From: Roseivivax sediminis
Lineage (GTDB): Bacteria > Pseudomonadota > Alphaproteobacteria > Rhodobacterales > Rhodobacteraceae
Direction: 5' to 3'
Length of the DNA: 64,000 bases
Assembly (NCBI RefSeq): GCF_900112685.1
Contig: NZ_FOMS01000010.1
Location: 1 to 64,000, forward strand
The translations under genes and the position numbers were made by a program. Positions 29,719-39,375 of the stretch are shown piece after piece (position 1 is the first letter of the stretch; every line of letters begins with the position of its first letter). The notes beneath the pieces are model-generated. The model was not told the origin of the DNA. It did not search any database and saw only the letters and a list, made by a program, of their open reading frames with translations.

Positions 29719-31233
29719 ATGGCCAACCCGCTTTACGACATGCTCTTTGCGCGCCATTCCGACCGACCGGCGCCACTGATGCGCCTCGCCGGCGGCGGCA
29801 CGCTGAGCTACGCCGAGTTCCTCGCCCGGACGGCGCAGTTCGCCCGGCTCTTCGCCGATGCCGGGATCGAACCGGGCGACCGGCTGGCGCTGCAGGTCGC
29901 CAAGACGCCCGAGGCGCTGATGATCTACGCCGCCTGCCTGCGCGCGGGCATCGTTTTCCTGCCGCTCAACACCGCCTACACCCCGGCCGAGATCGCCTAT
30001 TTCGTGCAGGATTCAGGCGCGAAGATTCTGATCTGCGACCCCGCCCGACGCGAAGCGCTGGCTCCGGTTGCCGAGCATGAGGGCACACGGATCGAGACCA
30101 TGGGCGCGGACGGGCTGGGCAGCCTGGCGGCGCGAACTTTCAGTCTGCCGGAACGGTTCGAGACGGTGGACCGATCCGGCAGCGACCTGGCCGCCCTTCT
30201 CTACACCTCGGGCACGACGGGACGGGCGAAGGGCGCGATGCTCACGCAGGACAACCTTCTGTCCAACGCCCGCACCCTGACCGATCTCTGGCGCTTCGCC
30301 GAAGACGACGTGCTCTTGCACGCGCTGCCGGTCTTCCATGCGCACGGTCTCTTCGTGGCGTGCAACGTCACGCTGATGGCCGGCGGCTCGATGATCTTCC
30401 TGCCAAAGTTCGACACCGGCCAGGTGCTGGAACGGATGCCGCAGGCGACGGCGATGATGGGCGTGCCGACGTTCTACACCCGCCTGCTTGCGGAGCCGGG
30501 CTTCACCCGGGACGCGGCGAGCCACATGCGCGTGTTCATCTCCGGCTCCGCGCCCATGACCGAAACGGTGCATCGCCGGTTCGAGGACCGCACCGGCCAC
30601 CGCATCCTCGAACGCTACGGCATGACCGAAACCGGCATGAACACCTCGAACCCCTACGAGGGGGAGCGGCGCGCCGGCACGGTCGGCCTGCCGCTACCGG
30701 ACGTGGAACTGCGGGTCACCGATCCGGACACCGGCGCCGAACGGCCGCGAGGCGAGACCGGCATGATCGAGGTGCGCGGCCCGAACGTCTTTGCCGGCTA
30801 CTGGAACATGCCCAAGAAGACCGCCGAGGAAATGCGCGCCGACGGCTTCTTCATCACCGGCGACCTCGGGCATGTCGACGCGGACGGCTACTTGACGATC
30901 TCGGGTCGCAAGACCGACTTGATCATCTCGGGCGGCTACAACGTCTACCCGAAGGAGATCGAGGCGCTGCTCGACACGCTGCCGGGGATCGCCGAGAGCG
31001 CGGTGATTGGCGTGCCGCACGAGGATTTCGGCGAGACGCCCCTGGCGGTGCTGATTCCCGACGCACCGGACGCGCCCGACCTTGCCGCCGTGCAGGCGGC
31101 GATGGCTGAACGCCTGGCCCGGTACAAGCACCCTACCCACTATGAAGTGATCGAAGAATTGCCGCGCAATGCCATGGGAAAGGTGCAGAAAACCGTTCTG
31201 AAGGAACGGTTTGGGCGCTCGTCGGCAGCCTAG
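29719..31233 (+). CDS. matB: Malonyl-CoA synthase
   Basis: A 504-residue ANL-superfamily adenylating enzyme that joins malonate (or methylmalonate) to CoA with ATP. Signatures: P-loop ALLYTSGTTGRAKGAML, A5 ERYGMTETGMNTSNPYEGER with the arginine-bearing loop typical of MatB, hinge ISGRKTDLIISGGYNVYPKE and catalytic Lys in NAMGKVQKT. Start ATG 29719; the upstream open frame has no family match. matA is not adjacent, so it may supply malonyl-CoA for biosynthesis. The TetR gene is divergent, 196 bases away. Confidence 0.9.
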   Translation: MANPLYDMLFARHSDRPAPLMRLAGGGTLSYAEFLARTAQFARLFADAGIEPGDRLALQVAKTPEALMIYAACLRAGIVFLPLNTAYTPAEIAYFVQDSGAKILICDPARREALAPVAEHEGTRIETMGADGLGSLAARTFSLPERFETVDRSGSDLAALLYTSGTTGRAKGAMLTQDNLLSNARTLTDLWRFAEDDVLLHALPVFHAHGLFVACNVTLMAGGSMIFLPKFDTGQVLERMPQATAMMGVPTFYTRLLAEPGFTRDAASHMRVFISGSAPMTETVHRRFEDRTGHRILERYGMTETGMNTSNPYEGERRAGTVGLPLPDVELRVTDPDTGAERPRGETGMIEVRGPNVFAGYWNMPKKTAEEMRADGFFITGDLGHVDADGYLTISGRKTDLIISGGYNVYPKEIEALLDTLPGIAESAVIGVPHEDFGETPLAVLIPDAPDAPDLAAVQAAMAERLARYKHPTHYEVIEELPRNAMGKVQKTVLKERFGRSSAA

Positions 31234-31352
31234 GCACACCGTGGCCCGAAAGACACGCACCCCTGTCCACAAGGCTGGTCGGAACAAGAGCCGAAAGCTA
31301 CTATCGCGGTGAGCCGTAAACAGAAGCTCCACGATCAACGAGGGCAGAACAC

Positions 31353-33164
31353 GTGACTGCGACGCGACGGAATCTCGGCGCTGCCGGACTGACTTTCCTG
31401 ATCGGCACCGGGGGCGCCGTGGCTCTCGACGATGTGTCCTACACCGTGCGCGCCCCGTCCGAGGAACAGCGTGAAGAAATGCGCGACCTCCTGCGCGGTG
31501 TGTCGCTGATCAGCCAGGCGGAGAATGACGGGCGCACCGACCCGCAGGATCTCGTCGCCACCGCTCTGGCCGATTACCGCCAGCTTCTCGAAGCCCTCTA
31601 CGCCCGCGGCTACTATTCCGGCGTCATCAACATCACCATCGACGGGCGTGAGGCGAGTGCGATCCCGCTTCTCGACCTGCCCGACCAGATCGGCGTGATC
31701 CGCGTCGATGTGGAGACCGGGCCGCAATTCCGCTTTTCCCGCGCCGACATCGCGCCGCTGCCGTCGTCGAAGACGGAGCTGCCCGATGGGTTCGCCGAAG
31801 GCGAGATCGCCGAGAGCGAGGTGATCTCGGACACCGTCGACGCCGCCATCGAGGCCTGGCGCGAGGACGGCAACGCAAAGGCACGCATCAATCGCGAGCG
31901 GGTGATCGCCGATCACAACGCGGCGCGGCTCTCGGCCGAGATCGGCATCGCGCCCGGCCCCAACGTGATCTTCGGCGACATGGCGGTCGCCACCGCCTCC
32001 GCCGTCCGCGAAAGCGCCATCCGTCGGATCGCCGGCTTCCCGCGCGGCGAGGAATTCCACCCCGACGAGATCGACGGCGTGCTCGAACGGCTGCGCGACA
32101 CCGGCGCGTTCTCTTCCGTCACACTGACGGAAGCGGAGGCGCTCGGCCCCGGCGACACCCTGGACATGACACTCGAAGTGTCGGACCAGCCGCCCCGCCG
32201 CATCGGCTTCGGCGCCGAGATCTCGACGCTGGAGGGCGGCGCGCTCAACGCCTTCTGGCTGCACCGCAACCTCTTCGGCGGGGCGGAGCGGTTCCGGGTC
32301 GAGGGGTCGGTTTCGAACATCGGCTCTTCGGAAAGCGGCATGGACTACCGGCTGTCCGGCCGGCTCGACATCCCGGCGATCTACGGGCCCAGGACGGACG
32401 GCTACATCCGCGGGCTCGCCGCATTCGAGGACGAGCCGACCTACGAATCGGCACGGCTGGAATTCGGCTTCGGCGCCACGAGGGAGCTGACCGACGACCT
32501 CGAAGTCGATCTGGGTCTCGGCCTGCGCTACTCCGACGTGAAGGACGACCTCGGCGAACGCGAATTCTTCCTGCTTACCTTCCCGGCCGGGCTCACGCTC
32601 GACAAGCGCTCGAACGAGCTGAACCCGCGCCAGGGTTACTACGTCAACGCGACCGCGACGCCCTATGTCGGACTCAACGACACGCAGTCGGGCGCTCGGC
32701 TCTACGCCGATGCGCGCTATTACCTCGGCTTCGGCGACGGCGACCCGAACGTGCTGGCCGGACGACTTCAGGTCGGCTCCATCGTCGGTTCGGAGCTGAC
32801 GGAGACGACGCCGGACTACCTGTTCTACTCGGGCGGCGGCGGCACCGTGCGCGGCCAGCCCTACCAGTCGCTCAACGTCGACCTTGGCGACGGGGACGAG
32901 ATCGGCGGCCGCGGCTTCCTCGGCGCCTCGCTCGAATACCGCCGTGACATCACGGAGAACCTCGGCGCCGTGGCGTTCTACGACGCCGGCTTCATCGACG
33001 CCGACAGCTTCGTCGACGGCGACAGCGACTACCACGCGGGCGCCGGGCTCGGCCTGCGCTACCAGACCGGGATCGGCCCGATCCGCTTCGACGTGGCTGG
33101 CCCGGTGGGCGGCGATACCGGCGGCGGCGCGCAATTCTACATCGGCATCGGACAGGCATTTTGA
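31353..33164 (+). CDS. tamA: Translocation and assembly module TamA (Omp85 family)
   Basis: A 603-residue outer-membrane protein with a signal peptide ending near AVALDD, three N-terminal POTRA repeats (to about residue 260) and a C-terminal 16-strand Omp85 barrel that contains GGAERFRVEGSVSNIGSS, the motif GRGFLGASLEYR and the closing GPIRFDVAGPVG and FYIGIGQAF. With TamB it promotes insertion of some outer-membrane proteins and lipid traffic. It begins with GTG 31353 behind GAGGGCAG and overlaps the tamB start by 4 bases. Confidence 0.93.
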   Translation: MTATRRNLGAAGLTFLIGTGGAVALDDVSYTVRAPSEEQREEMRDLLRGVSLISQAENDGRTDPQDLVATALADYRQLLEALYARGYYSGVINITIDGREASAIPLLDLPDQIGVIRVDVETGPQFRFSRADIAPLPSSKTELPDGFAEGEIAESEVISDTVDAAIEAWREDGNAKARINRERVIADHNAARLSAEIGIAPGPNVIFGDMAVATASAVRESAIRRIAGFPRGEEFHPDEIDGVLERLRDTGAFSSVTLTEAEALGPGDTLDMTLEVSDQPPRRIGFGAEISTLEGGALNAFWLHRNLFGGAERFRVEGSVSNIGSSESGMDYRLSGRLDIPAIYGPRTDGYIRGLAAFEDEPTYESARLEFGFGATRELTDDLEVDLGLGLRYSDVKDDLGEREFFLLTFPAGLTLDKRSNELNPRQGYYVNATATPYVGLNDTQSGARLYADARYYLGFGDGDPNVLAGRLQVGSIVGSELTETTPDYLFYSGGGGTVRGQPYQSLNVDLGDGDEIGGRGFLGASLEYRRDITENLGAVAFYDAGFIDADSFVDGDSDYHAGAGLGLRYQTGIGPIRFDVAGPVGGDTGGGAQFYIGIGQAF

Positions 33165-36100
33165 GACGCGCACTTCCCTTCCTGCTGCTCGGCGCTTTCC
33201 TCGCGGTGCCGGCCTCCTCCCAGGATGACGAACGCGGGCGACTGGAACGGCTGATCGAGGACAACCTTTCGGCCGAAGGCATGCAGATCGACATCGAGGG
33301 CTTCCGCGGCGCGCTGTCGTCGGAGGCCCAGCTCGAAAGCCTGACCATCGCCGACGAGAACGGCGTCTGGCTGGAACTGCGGGGCGCCGTGCTCGACTGG
33401 AATCGCACCGCGCTCCTGCGCGGGCGCGTGTCGGTCAACGCCCTGACGGCCGATGAAATCGTGCTGAGCCGCCTGCCCGGCCAGCCCGCAGACGGCACCG
33501 TCGAGGTGCCGGACGCCGAGACGCAGCCGTTCTCCCTGCCCGAGCTTCCGGTGTCGATCCAGATCGGCGAAATCTCGGCGGAGCGCGTCGAACTGGGCGA
33601 GCCGGTCATCGGCCAGCCGGTCGAACTGTCGCTCGAAGGCTCCGCGAGCCTGCAGGGCGGCGAGGGCGAGGTCACGCTCGACGTGAACCGCATCGACGAC
33701 CGGCAGGGCGAGGTCACGCTCGCCGGCTCCTACGCCAACGAGACCGGCGTTCTGTCGGTCAACCTAGAGGTCGATGAGGGCGAAGGCGGCATCGTCGCCT
33801 CGCTCGCCGGCATCCCGGGCGAGCCGCCGCTCAACCTCAGTGTCGAAGGTGAAGGCCCGCTGACCGATTTCACCGCCGATCTGGCCTTCGCCACCGATGG
33901 CGAGGACCGGCTCTCGGGCCAGATCCGGATCCGCGAGAGCGAGACCGGCGCGCGCGGCTTCAACGTCGCCATCGACGGCGACATCCGCCCGCTCCTGACG
34001 CCCGAGAACCGCGAATTCTTCGGCCCCAACCTGTCGCTCGATGTGGCGGGCCGGCGCTTCCCCTCCGGCGCTCTGGAAATCGACACGCTCGAGGTGGCGT
34101 CGGACGCCATCAATCTCAGCGGCAACCTGCAATTGTCCGAAAACCAGTGGCCGGTGCGATTCTCGCTTCAGGGCGAGGTGGCCGGAGCCGATGGTGGGCC
34201 GGTGGCGCTACCGATCCCCGGACAGGACACGCGGCTCGACCGCACGGTGATCGATGTCGCCTACGATTCGGAGACCGGCAACGAGTGGCGCGCCGACATC
34301 GCCGTCGAGGGGCTGCGCCGGCCGGACCTGACCGCCGAGAGCTTCACGCTCGATGGCGGCGGCACGCTGGTCCGCGGCGACGGCGCGGCCGAGGGCGGCG
34401 CCTCCGGCACGCTCGACATGTCCGGCGACGGGCTCGCCTTCAGCAATCCGGACCTCGAAACCGCGGTCGGCACCACCCTGTCCGGCCTCGTCAATTTCGA
34501 CTGGACCGAAGGCCAGCCGCTGCAACTGACCGGCATCGATCTCTCCGGTGCGGGTGTCTCCGCGACCGGCGACGTGGAGGTCAGCGGCCTTGCCAACGAC
34601 CTCAACATCGTCATCGCCCCCGACCTCGCGGTCGTGGCCGAGGATATCTCGCGTTTCTCCGGCCTCGCGGGGCGCGACCTCGCCGGCTCTGTCGACGTGC
34701 AGACCTCCGGCACGTTCGAACCGGTCACCGGCGCCTTCGACATGGCCGTCAATGGCGCCGCCACCGGCATCGAGACCGGCATCCCCGAGGCCGACGGCCT
34801 CATCGCCGGCCGGATCGACCTGTCGCTCGACGCCGCGCGCAACGAGGCGGGCATCATCCTGCGCGGCCTCGACGTGCGCTCCGACGCGCTGACCCTGACG
34901 GCCGAGGGGCGCGTCGCGAGCAGCGACACCGACGCGCGCTTCGACCTCGACATCGCCGACATCTCGGACGTGCGACCCGAGCTGTCGGGCCCCGTGCGCC
35001 TGTCGGGCACCGTGGTGCAGGAGGCCGAGGACTACACGCTCGACGTCACCGGCAACGGGCCAGGCGGCGCGCGCATCGACGCCGCCGTGACCGCCACGCT
35101 GGTCGAGAACGTGCTGCAGGCGGTTGCCGGCGACGGCGAGGTCCGGGTCGACACGCTGGACACTTACGCGAGCATCGCCGGCCGCCCGATCGCCGGCGCG
35201 GTGCAGATCACCGGCACCGGCCGCTACAACCTCGAAACGCAGGGCGGCGCGGCGGATGTGACCGGCTCGGCCAACGATCTCGCCGTGGGCATTCCGGAGG
35301 TCGACGCCCTTCTCGACGGCGCGACGGAGTTCACGCTCGACGCCGGCCGCGACGAGACCGGCATAACCCTGCGCGAGCTCGTCCTCGACGCGCCGCGCGC
35401 CGACATCACCGCCGAAGGCAGCTACCAGGACGACGGCAGCAGCGCGCGCTTCGACGTCGCCCTGCGCGAGCTTCAGGCGGTCGTGCCGTCGCTCTCGGGC
35501 GCGGCCACCCTGTCGGGCACCGCCTCGCAGGACGGCGACACCTGGAGCTACGACATCACAGGCGACGCGCCGGGGGGTGTCGATCTGGACATCGCGGGCA
35601 CCGCGGAAGTGGTCGCCGACCGCCTGCGCGAAGTGGCCGCCACCGGCGACATCGCGGCCGAGGATATCTCCGTCTATTCCGGCCTCGCGGACCGCGAGAT
35701 CGGCGGCGCGCTGACGCTTTCGGGCTCCGGCTCCTACGCGCTGGAGACGCAGTTCTTCACCGCGGACGTCTCGGGCGAGACCACCGACATCGTCACCGGG
35801 ATCGAGCCGGTGGACGCCATCCTCGAAGGCACCATGACGCTCGACATCGACGCGCTGCGCAACGAGGACGGAATCACCGTGAACAGCCTCGACTTGCAGT
35901 CCCCGCGCCTGTCGGTGACCGGCGAAGGCGTATACGCCGAAAGCGGCAGCCGCGCGAATTTCGACGCCACGCTGTCGGACCTCGCCGCCATCGCCGAAGG
36001 CATGGACGGCTCCGCCAGCCTGCGCGGAACGGCCGAACAGGACGGAGATGCGCTGAATTTCGACATCACGGGCTCCGGCCCAGGGGGCGCCTCTGCCGAC

Positions 36101-38476
36101 CTTGACGGCACCGCGACACTCGACGGGCTCGACCTGACGGCGGTGGAGGCCGCCGGCACGCTCGGCGTCGACACCCTCGCTCCCTTCTCGGATCTTGCGG
36201 GCCGCGACCTCGGCGGGTCGGCGCAATTCGAAGGGTCTGGCCGCTACGAGATGGACAGCCAGTTCTTCTCTGCCGACGTCACCGGCCGGTCCGTCGACGT
36301 GGTGACCGGCATCGACCAGGCCGACACGCTTCTTGCCGGCACGGTGACCTACGACATCGACGCCGCGCGCGAGGAAGACGGCATCACCGTGCGCAACCTG
36401 CAGATCGTCGCGCCGCGCGCCAGCGTCACGGCCGCGGGGGGCTACCGCGCGGAAGACAGCGCCTTCGACATCCTCGCCGAGATGACCGACGTCGCGGACG
36501 TGGTCCCCGGCCTCTCCGGCCCCGCCCGTGTCGACGCGCGGGCCGAGCGGACCGGCCCCGAAACGTGGGACGTGACCGCCGACGCCTCCGGCCCCGGCGG
36601 CGCGCAGGCGGATATCGACGCCACCGCGCGAGTCGTGGACAACGCGCTGGAGCGCGTCGAGGGCAACGGCACCGTCTCCGTCGCCTCGCTGTCGCCCTAC
36701 GGCGCGCTGGCGAACCAGTCGCTTGGCGGCTCGGTCTCCATCGAAGGTTCGGGCGCCTACACGATGGAGACCGGCGCATTCGAGGCGGACGTGGACGGCA
36801 GCGCGAACAACCTCTCCACCGGCATCGCGGCGGTCGACCAGCTGATCGGCGGCACGACGACGTTCGGCGCCACTGCAGCGCGCGGCACCGACGGCATCAT
36901 CCGTATCGACCGGCTGAATGTGGACGCCGCCGAAATCGACGCCCAGGTTCAGGGCACCTACGGCGAGTCCAGCGGCAATCTGGATTACGACGTCCGCCTG
37001 CGCGACGTCGGGGTCTTCGTGACCGACCTGAACGGCCCGGCCACCGCGAACGGCACCGCGACGATCACGCCTGCAGGCTACAACATCGACACCGCGCTCA
37101 CCGGGCCGGGCGGCGCCGACGCCACCGTCGCGGGCACGATCGCGCGGGATTTCGGCAGCGCGAACCTGTCGGCCAACGGCACCGTGCCGCTGGGCCTCGC
37201 CAACCCGTTCCTTGAGCCGAACATCCTCGAAGGCACCGCCAGCTTGTCGCTCAACGTCAACGGGCCCCTGGCGCTGGAATCGGTGTCGGGTACGGTGTCC
37301 ACGTCCAACGCGGCGTTCGTCGTCGCCGGACAGGGGATCGCGCTCGAAGGAATCTCGGCACAGATCGGCCTTTCGGGCGGGCAGGCCAATATCGACCTGA
37401 CCGGCGGGCTCTCCACTGGCGGCACAGTCACCGTCTCCGGGCCGGTGACGCTCTCGTCGCCGTTCAACGGCGATCTCGCCATCGCGCTCAACAACCTCGT
37501 CGTCACCGATCCCGGCCTCTACGAGACCGAGCTCAACGGCACGCTGAGCCTCGCCGGCCCGCTGGCCTCCACCGCGACGCTGTCGGGGCGCATCGACGTC
37601 GGCCGTACCGAGGTGCGCGTGCCTGCCGGCGGGGCCAGCGCCAGCCGGCTCAGCTTCGGCATCGAACACGTTGGCACCCCGCCCGCCGTCCGCCAGACCC
37701 AGGCTCGGGCGGGCCTGCTGGGCGGTGCCGATGACGCCGGCGACGTCGAAGAAGGCGCCGGCGGTGGTGGTGGCGGCGTGAACTACGGCCTCGACGTGAC
37801 CATCGCGGCGCCGTCGCAGATCTTCATCCGCGGCCGCGGACTCGATGCCGAACTGGGCGGAGAACTCTATGTCGGCGGCACCATCCAGTCACCGGAACCC
37901 GCCGGCCAGTTCGAGCTGATCCGCGGTCGCCTCGACATTCTCGGCCAGCGCCTGACGCTGTCCGAGGCCTCGGTTGTCCTGCAGGGCGATCTCAACCCGT
38001 TCATCACCGTCCGCGCCGACACCGAGCGCGACGACAACACCATCACTATCCTGATCGAGGGGCCGGTGTCGGATCCGGAGGTCACATTCTCCTCCTCACC
38101 CGACCGGCCGCAGGAAGAGGTGCTGGCGCTGCTGCTCTTCGGGCGCGATCTGTCGGAAATCTCCGGCCTACAGGCGCTGCGCATCGCCACCGCGATCAAT
38201 ACGCTCGCCGGGCGCAGCGGCACCAGCGTCGTCGACCGTCTGCGCCAATCCACCGGTCTCGACGATATCGACATCCAGACCGGAGCGGACGGGCAGACCG
38301 AACTGCGTCTCGGCCGATACATCAACGACCGCACCTATACCGACGTGACCGTGAACAGCGAGGGCGAGACCGAGATCAACCTCAATCTCACCATCTCGAA
38401 AAGCATCACGGCCCGGGGAACGGCCGGAACAGACGGCAACACCGGCGTCGGAGTCTACTACGAACGGGATTACTGA
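33161..38476 (+). CDS. tamB: Translocation and assembly module TamB
   Basis: A 1771-residue AsmA/TamB-type protein that spans the periplasm as a long beta groove between inner membrane and TamA. The N-terminus is a signal anchor (LRRALPFLLLGAFLAVPASS by the TTG start), and the C-terminal conserved DUF490/TamB domain (about 1390-1771) ends GVGVYYERDY. The start is TTG 33161, overlapping the tamA stop (TTGA). It is longer than E. coli TamB (1259), and the excess is explained by five tandem units of about 170 residues at 495-1345. GC-rich codon use is uniform through the gene. Confidence 0.94.
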   Translation: MRRALPFLLLGAFLAVPASSQDDERGRLERLIEDNLSAEGMQIDIEGFRGALSSEAQLESLTIADENGVWLELRGAVLDWNRTALLRGRVSVNALTADEIVLSRLPGQPADGTVEVPDAETQPFSLPELPVSIQIGEISAERVELGEPVIGQPVELSLEGSASLQGGEGEVTLDVNRIDDRQGEVTLAGSYANETGVLSVNLEVDEGEGGIVASLAGIPGEPPLNLSVEGEGPLTDFTADLAFATDGEDRLSGQIRIRESETGARGFNVAIDGDIRPLLTPENREFFGPNLSLDVAGRRFPSGALEIDTLEVASDAINLSGNLQLSENQWPVRFSLQGEVAGADGGPVALPIPGQDTRLDRTVIDVAYDSETGNEWRADIAVEGLRRPDLTAESFTLDGGGTLVRGDGAAEGGASGTLDMSGDGLAFSNPDLETAVGTTLSGLVNFDWTEGQPLQLTGIDLSGAGVSATGDVEVSGLANDLNIVIAPDLAVVAEDISRFSGLAGRDLAGSVDVQTSGTFEPVTGAFDMAVNGAATGIETGIPEADGLIAGRIDLSLDAARNEAGIILRGLDVRSDALTLTAEGRVASSDTDARFDLDIADISDVRPELSGPVRLSGTVVQEAEDYTLDVTGNGPGGARIDAAVTATLVENVLQAVAGDGEVRVDTLDTYASIAGRPIAGAVQITGTGRYNLETQGGAADVTGSANDLAVGIPEVDALLDGATEFTLDAGRDETGITLRELVLDAPRADITAEGSYQDDGSSARFDVALRELQAVVPSLSGAATLSGTASQDGDTWSYDITGDAPGGVDLDIAGTAEVVADRLREVAATGDIAAEDISVYSGLADREIGGALTLSGSGSYALETQFFTADVSGETTDIVTGIEPVDAILEGTMTLDIDALRNEDGITVNSLDLQSPRLSVTGEGVYAESGSRANFDATLSDLAAIAEGMDGSASLRGTAEQDGDALNFDITGSGPGGASADLDGTATLDGLDLTAVEAAGTLGVDTLAPFSDLAGRDLGGSAQFEGSGRYEMDSQFFSADVTGRSVDVVTGIDQADTLLAGTVTYDIDAAREEDGITVRNLQIVAPRASVTAAGGYRAEDSAFDILAEMTDVADVVPGLSGPARVDARAERTGPETWDVTADASGPGGAQADIDATARVVDNALERVEGNGTVSVASLSPYGALANQSLGGSVSIEGSGAYTMETGAFEADVDGSANNLSTGIAAVDQLIGGTTTFGATAARGTDGIIRIDRLNVDAAEIDAQVQGTYGESSGNLDYDVRLRDVGVFVTDLNGPATANGTATITPAGYNIDTALTGPGGADATVAGTIARDFGSANLSANGTVPLGLANPFLEPNILEGTASLSLNVNGPLALESVSGTVSTSNAAFVVAGQGIALEGISAQIGLSGGQANIDLTGGLSTGGTVTVSGPVTLSSPFNGDLAIALNNLVVTDPGLYETELNGTLSLAGPLASTATLSGRIDVGRTEVRVPAGGASASRLSFGIEHVGTPPAVRQTQARAGLLGGADDAGDVEEGAGGGGGGVNYGLDVTIAAPSQIFIRGRGLDAELGGELYVGGTIQSPEPAGQFELIRGRLDILGQRLTLSEASVVLQGDLNPFITVRADTERDDNTITILIEGPVSDPEVTFSSSPDRPQEEVLALLLFGRDLSEISGLQALRIATAINTLAGRSGTSVVDRLRQSTGLDDIDIQTGADGQTELRLGRYINDRTYTDVTVNSEGETEINLNLTISKSITARGTAGTDGNTGVGVYYERDY
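34643..37197 (+). repeat. Five tandem 170-residue units inside tamB
   Basis: Protein-level repeats begin at residues 495, 665, 835, 1005 and 1176 (bases 34643, 35153, 35663, 36173 and 36686), i.e. 510, 510, 510 and 513 bases apart. Each starts with a phrase like ISxFSGLAGRDLGG, then a G(R/S)Y.(L/M)ET block, (T)GI..(V/A)D.L..G, an A.R.E.GI.(V/L)..L line, and an N/D..GPGGA line. Sequences have diverged, so the expansion is old. It extends the beta groove in equal steps. Confidence 0.8.
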
Positions 38477-38491
38477 GCGGCAACGAAAAGG

Positions 38492-38509
38492 GCGCCGGTC
38501 AGCCGGCGC
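38492..38509. terminator. Bidirectional terminator between tamB and the MarR regulator
   Basis: Arms GCGCCGG (38492-38498) and CCGGCGC (38503-38509) with a 4-base loop. On the plus strand TCTTCTTC follows; on the minus strand CCTTTTCG follows. It overlaps the MarR stop codon and sits 16 bases after the tamB stop, serving both convergent genes. Confidence 0.65.
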
Positions 38510-39023
38510 TCTTCTTCTGGCCCACCTCGCGCGGGGTGCTGCCGTTCTGGTGCATCCGCGTGATCTCACCCATCGCGAGGACAGGAGCCGCGTCGAGCTT
38601 GCCGGCGTCCAGCATGCCCGCCACCCGCTCCAGCACCGAGACGACCATCGCCTGTTCCCAAGCGGGGAGCGATTCGAACTGCTCCACGTAGCGTTGCTGC
38701 AGCGCGTCGGGCGCGGTCGCAACCTTGTCGCGGCCCGCGCTCGTGATCGTCAGGTCGATCTGGCGACGGTCCGAGGCCGATTGGCGCCGTTCGATCAGGC
38801 CGTAGGACACCAGCTTCTTGATCAGAACGGAGATCGTCGCCTGGCTCACGCCCATCTGCGCGGCCACCTCGGAGGGATGGCAGCGCCCGCGCTCGCTCAC
38901 GATTTGCAGAACGCGAAGTTGCACCGCCGTCAGCCCGGCATCCCGCGCCAGGTCGCGACCATAAAGCTCGGTCGCGCGAAGAATTCGGCGCAGTGCGACC
39001 AAGCTTTCGTCAGTTCTGTCCAT
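38499..39023 (-). CDS. ectR: MarR-family regulator, EctR type
   Basis: A 174-residue winged-helix regulator. The MarR core is LTAVQLRVLQIVSERGRC, HPSEVAAQMGVSQATISVLI (recognition helix) and the wing ERRQSASDRRQIDLTITSAG. Because it is divergent from ectABC-ask, as EctR1 is in halophilic methylotrophs, it is most likely the repressor of ectoine synthesis; this is inference from position. The start is uncertain: ATG 39023 fits the family, while in-frame ATG 39068 and 39113 would add 15 or 30 residues. Cys residues in that possible extension would be of interest if the longer form is made. Confidence 0.85.
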   Translation of the reverse strand: MDRTDESLVALRRILRATELYGRDLARDAGLTAVQLRVLQIVSERGRCHPSEVAAQMGVSQATISVLIKKLVSYGLIERRQSASDRRQIDLTITSAGRDKVATAPDALQQRYVEQFESLPAWEQAMVVSVLERVAGMLDAGKLDAAPVLAMGEITRMHQNGSTPREVGQKKSAG

Positions 39024-39204
39024 CTCCGGCTCACTCGTCTTGTTGGCCACGCCGCCGCACGACCCCATCGTGCAGGTCGAGGCATGGCTTTGTCTGTCGA
39101 ACTGGTCAAGCATACAAAGGTATTTAGGCTTGCGATACACCTTTGCAACGGCGCGCCCCGTCATGTACGCTTCGGAAACACAGCGCGCCCATCGAAGAAT
39201 TCAA

Positions 39205-39225
39205 GTTTCCTTCCCGAACGGAAAC
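39205..39225. promoter_or_regulatory. Inverted repeat, candidate EctR operator
   Basis: GTTTCC (39205-39210) and GGAAAC (39220-39225) are perfect complements around a 9-base centre (TTCCCGAAC), giving a 21-base dyad of the size bound by MarR dimers. It lies between ectR and the ectA promoter. No experimental consensus is available to me for comparison. Confidence 0.4.
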
Positions 39226-39307
39226 ATGATAACCTGCTGTATTTAAAAGATTATACACAAATCGCATTCAATCAGCCGCATGCCGGGGAAGAAAATTACT
39301 TTGCATG

Positions 39308-39335
39308 TTGAAATATGTCTCGCCACACCTATACT
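39308..39335 (+). promoter_or_regulatory. Candidate ectA promoter
   Basis: -35 TTGAAA (39308-39313) and -10 TATACT (39330-39335) are each five of six to the sigma70 consensus, with a 16-base spacer. The ectA start codon is 40 bases further on. Confidence 0.6.
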
Positions 39336-39375
39336 TAGTGTCACGAACAAAGAGACGCGACAAAGGTTCAGACCC

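Larger units (their letters stand above)
39024..39375. other. ectR / ectA divergent regulatory region
   Basis: About 350 bases, markedly AT-richer between 39180 and 39345 than the surroundings. It contains an inverted repeat at 39205-39225, two CGGAAACA-type direct repeats (near 39170 and 39219) and a good sigma70-type promoter at 39308-39335. The open frame upstream of the chosen ectA start has no ectA similarity. A start for ectR up to 39113 is possible. Confidence 0.7.

Noticed and set aside
34643-37197. Possible CRISPR or satellite array, suggested by regular 510-base spacing
   Set aside because: The periodicity is at protein level within an open tamB frame; the DNA units are long and diverged, unlike CRISPR repeats.
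34208-37669. 1153-codon minus-strand open frame opposite tamB
   Set aside because: High third-position GC in tamB removes stop codons from the antisense frame. It mirrors the tandem units, has no signal or domain, and no promoter or ribosome site.
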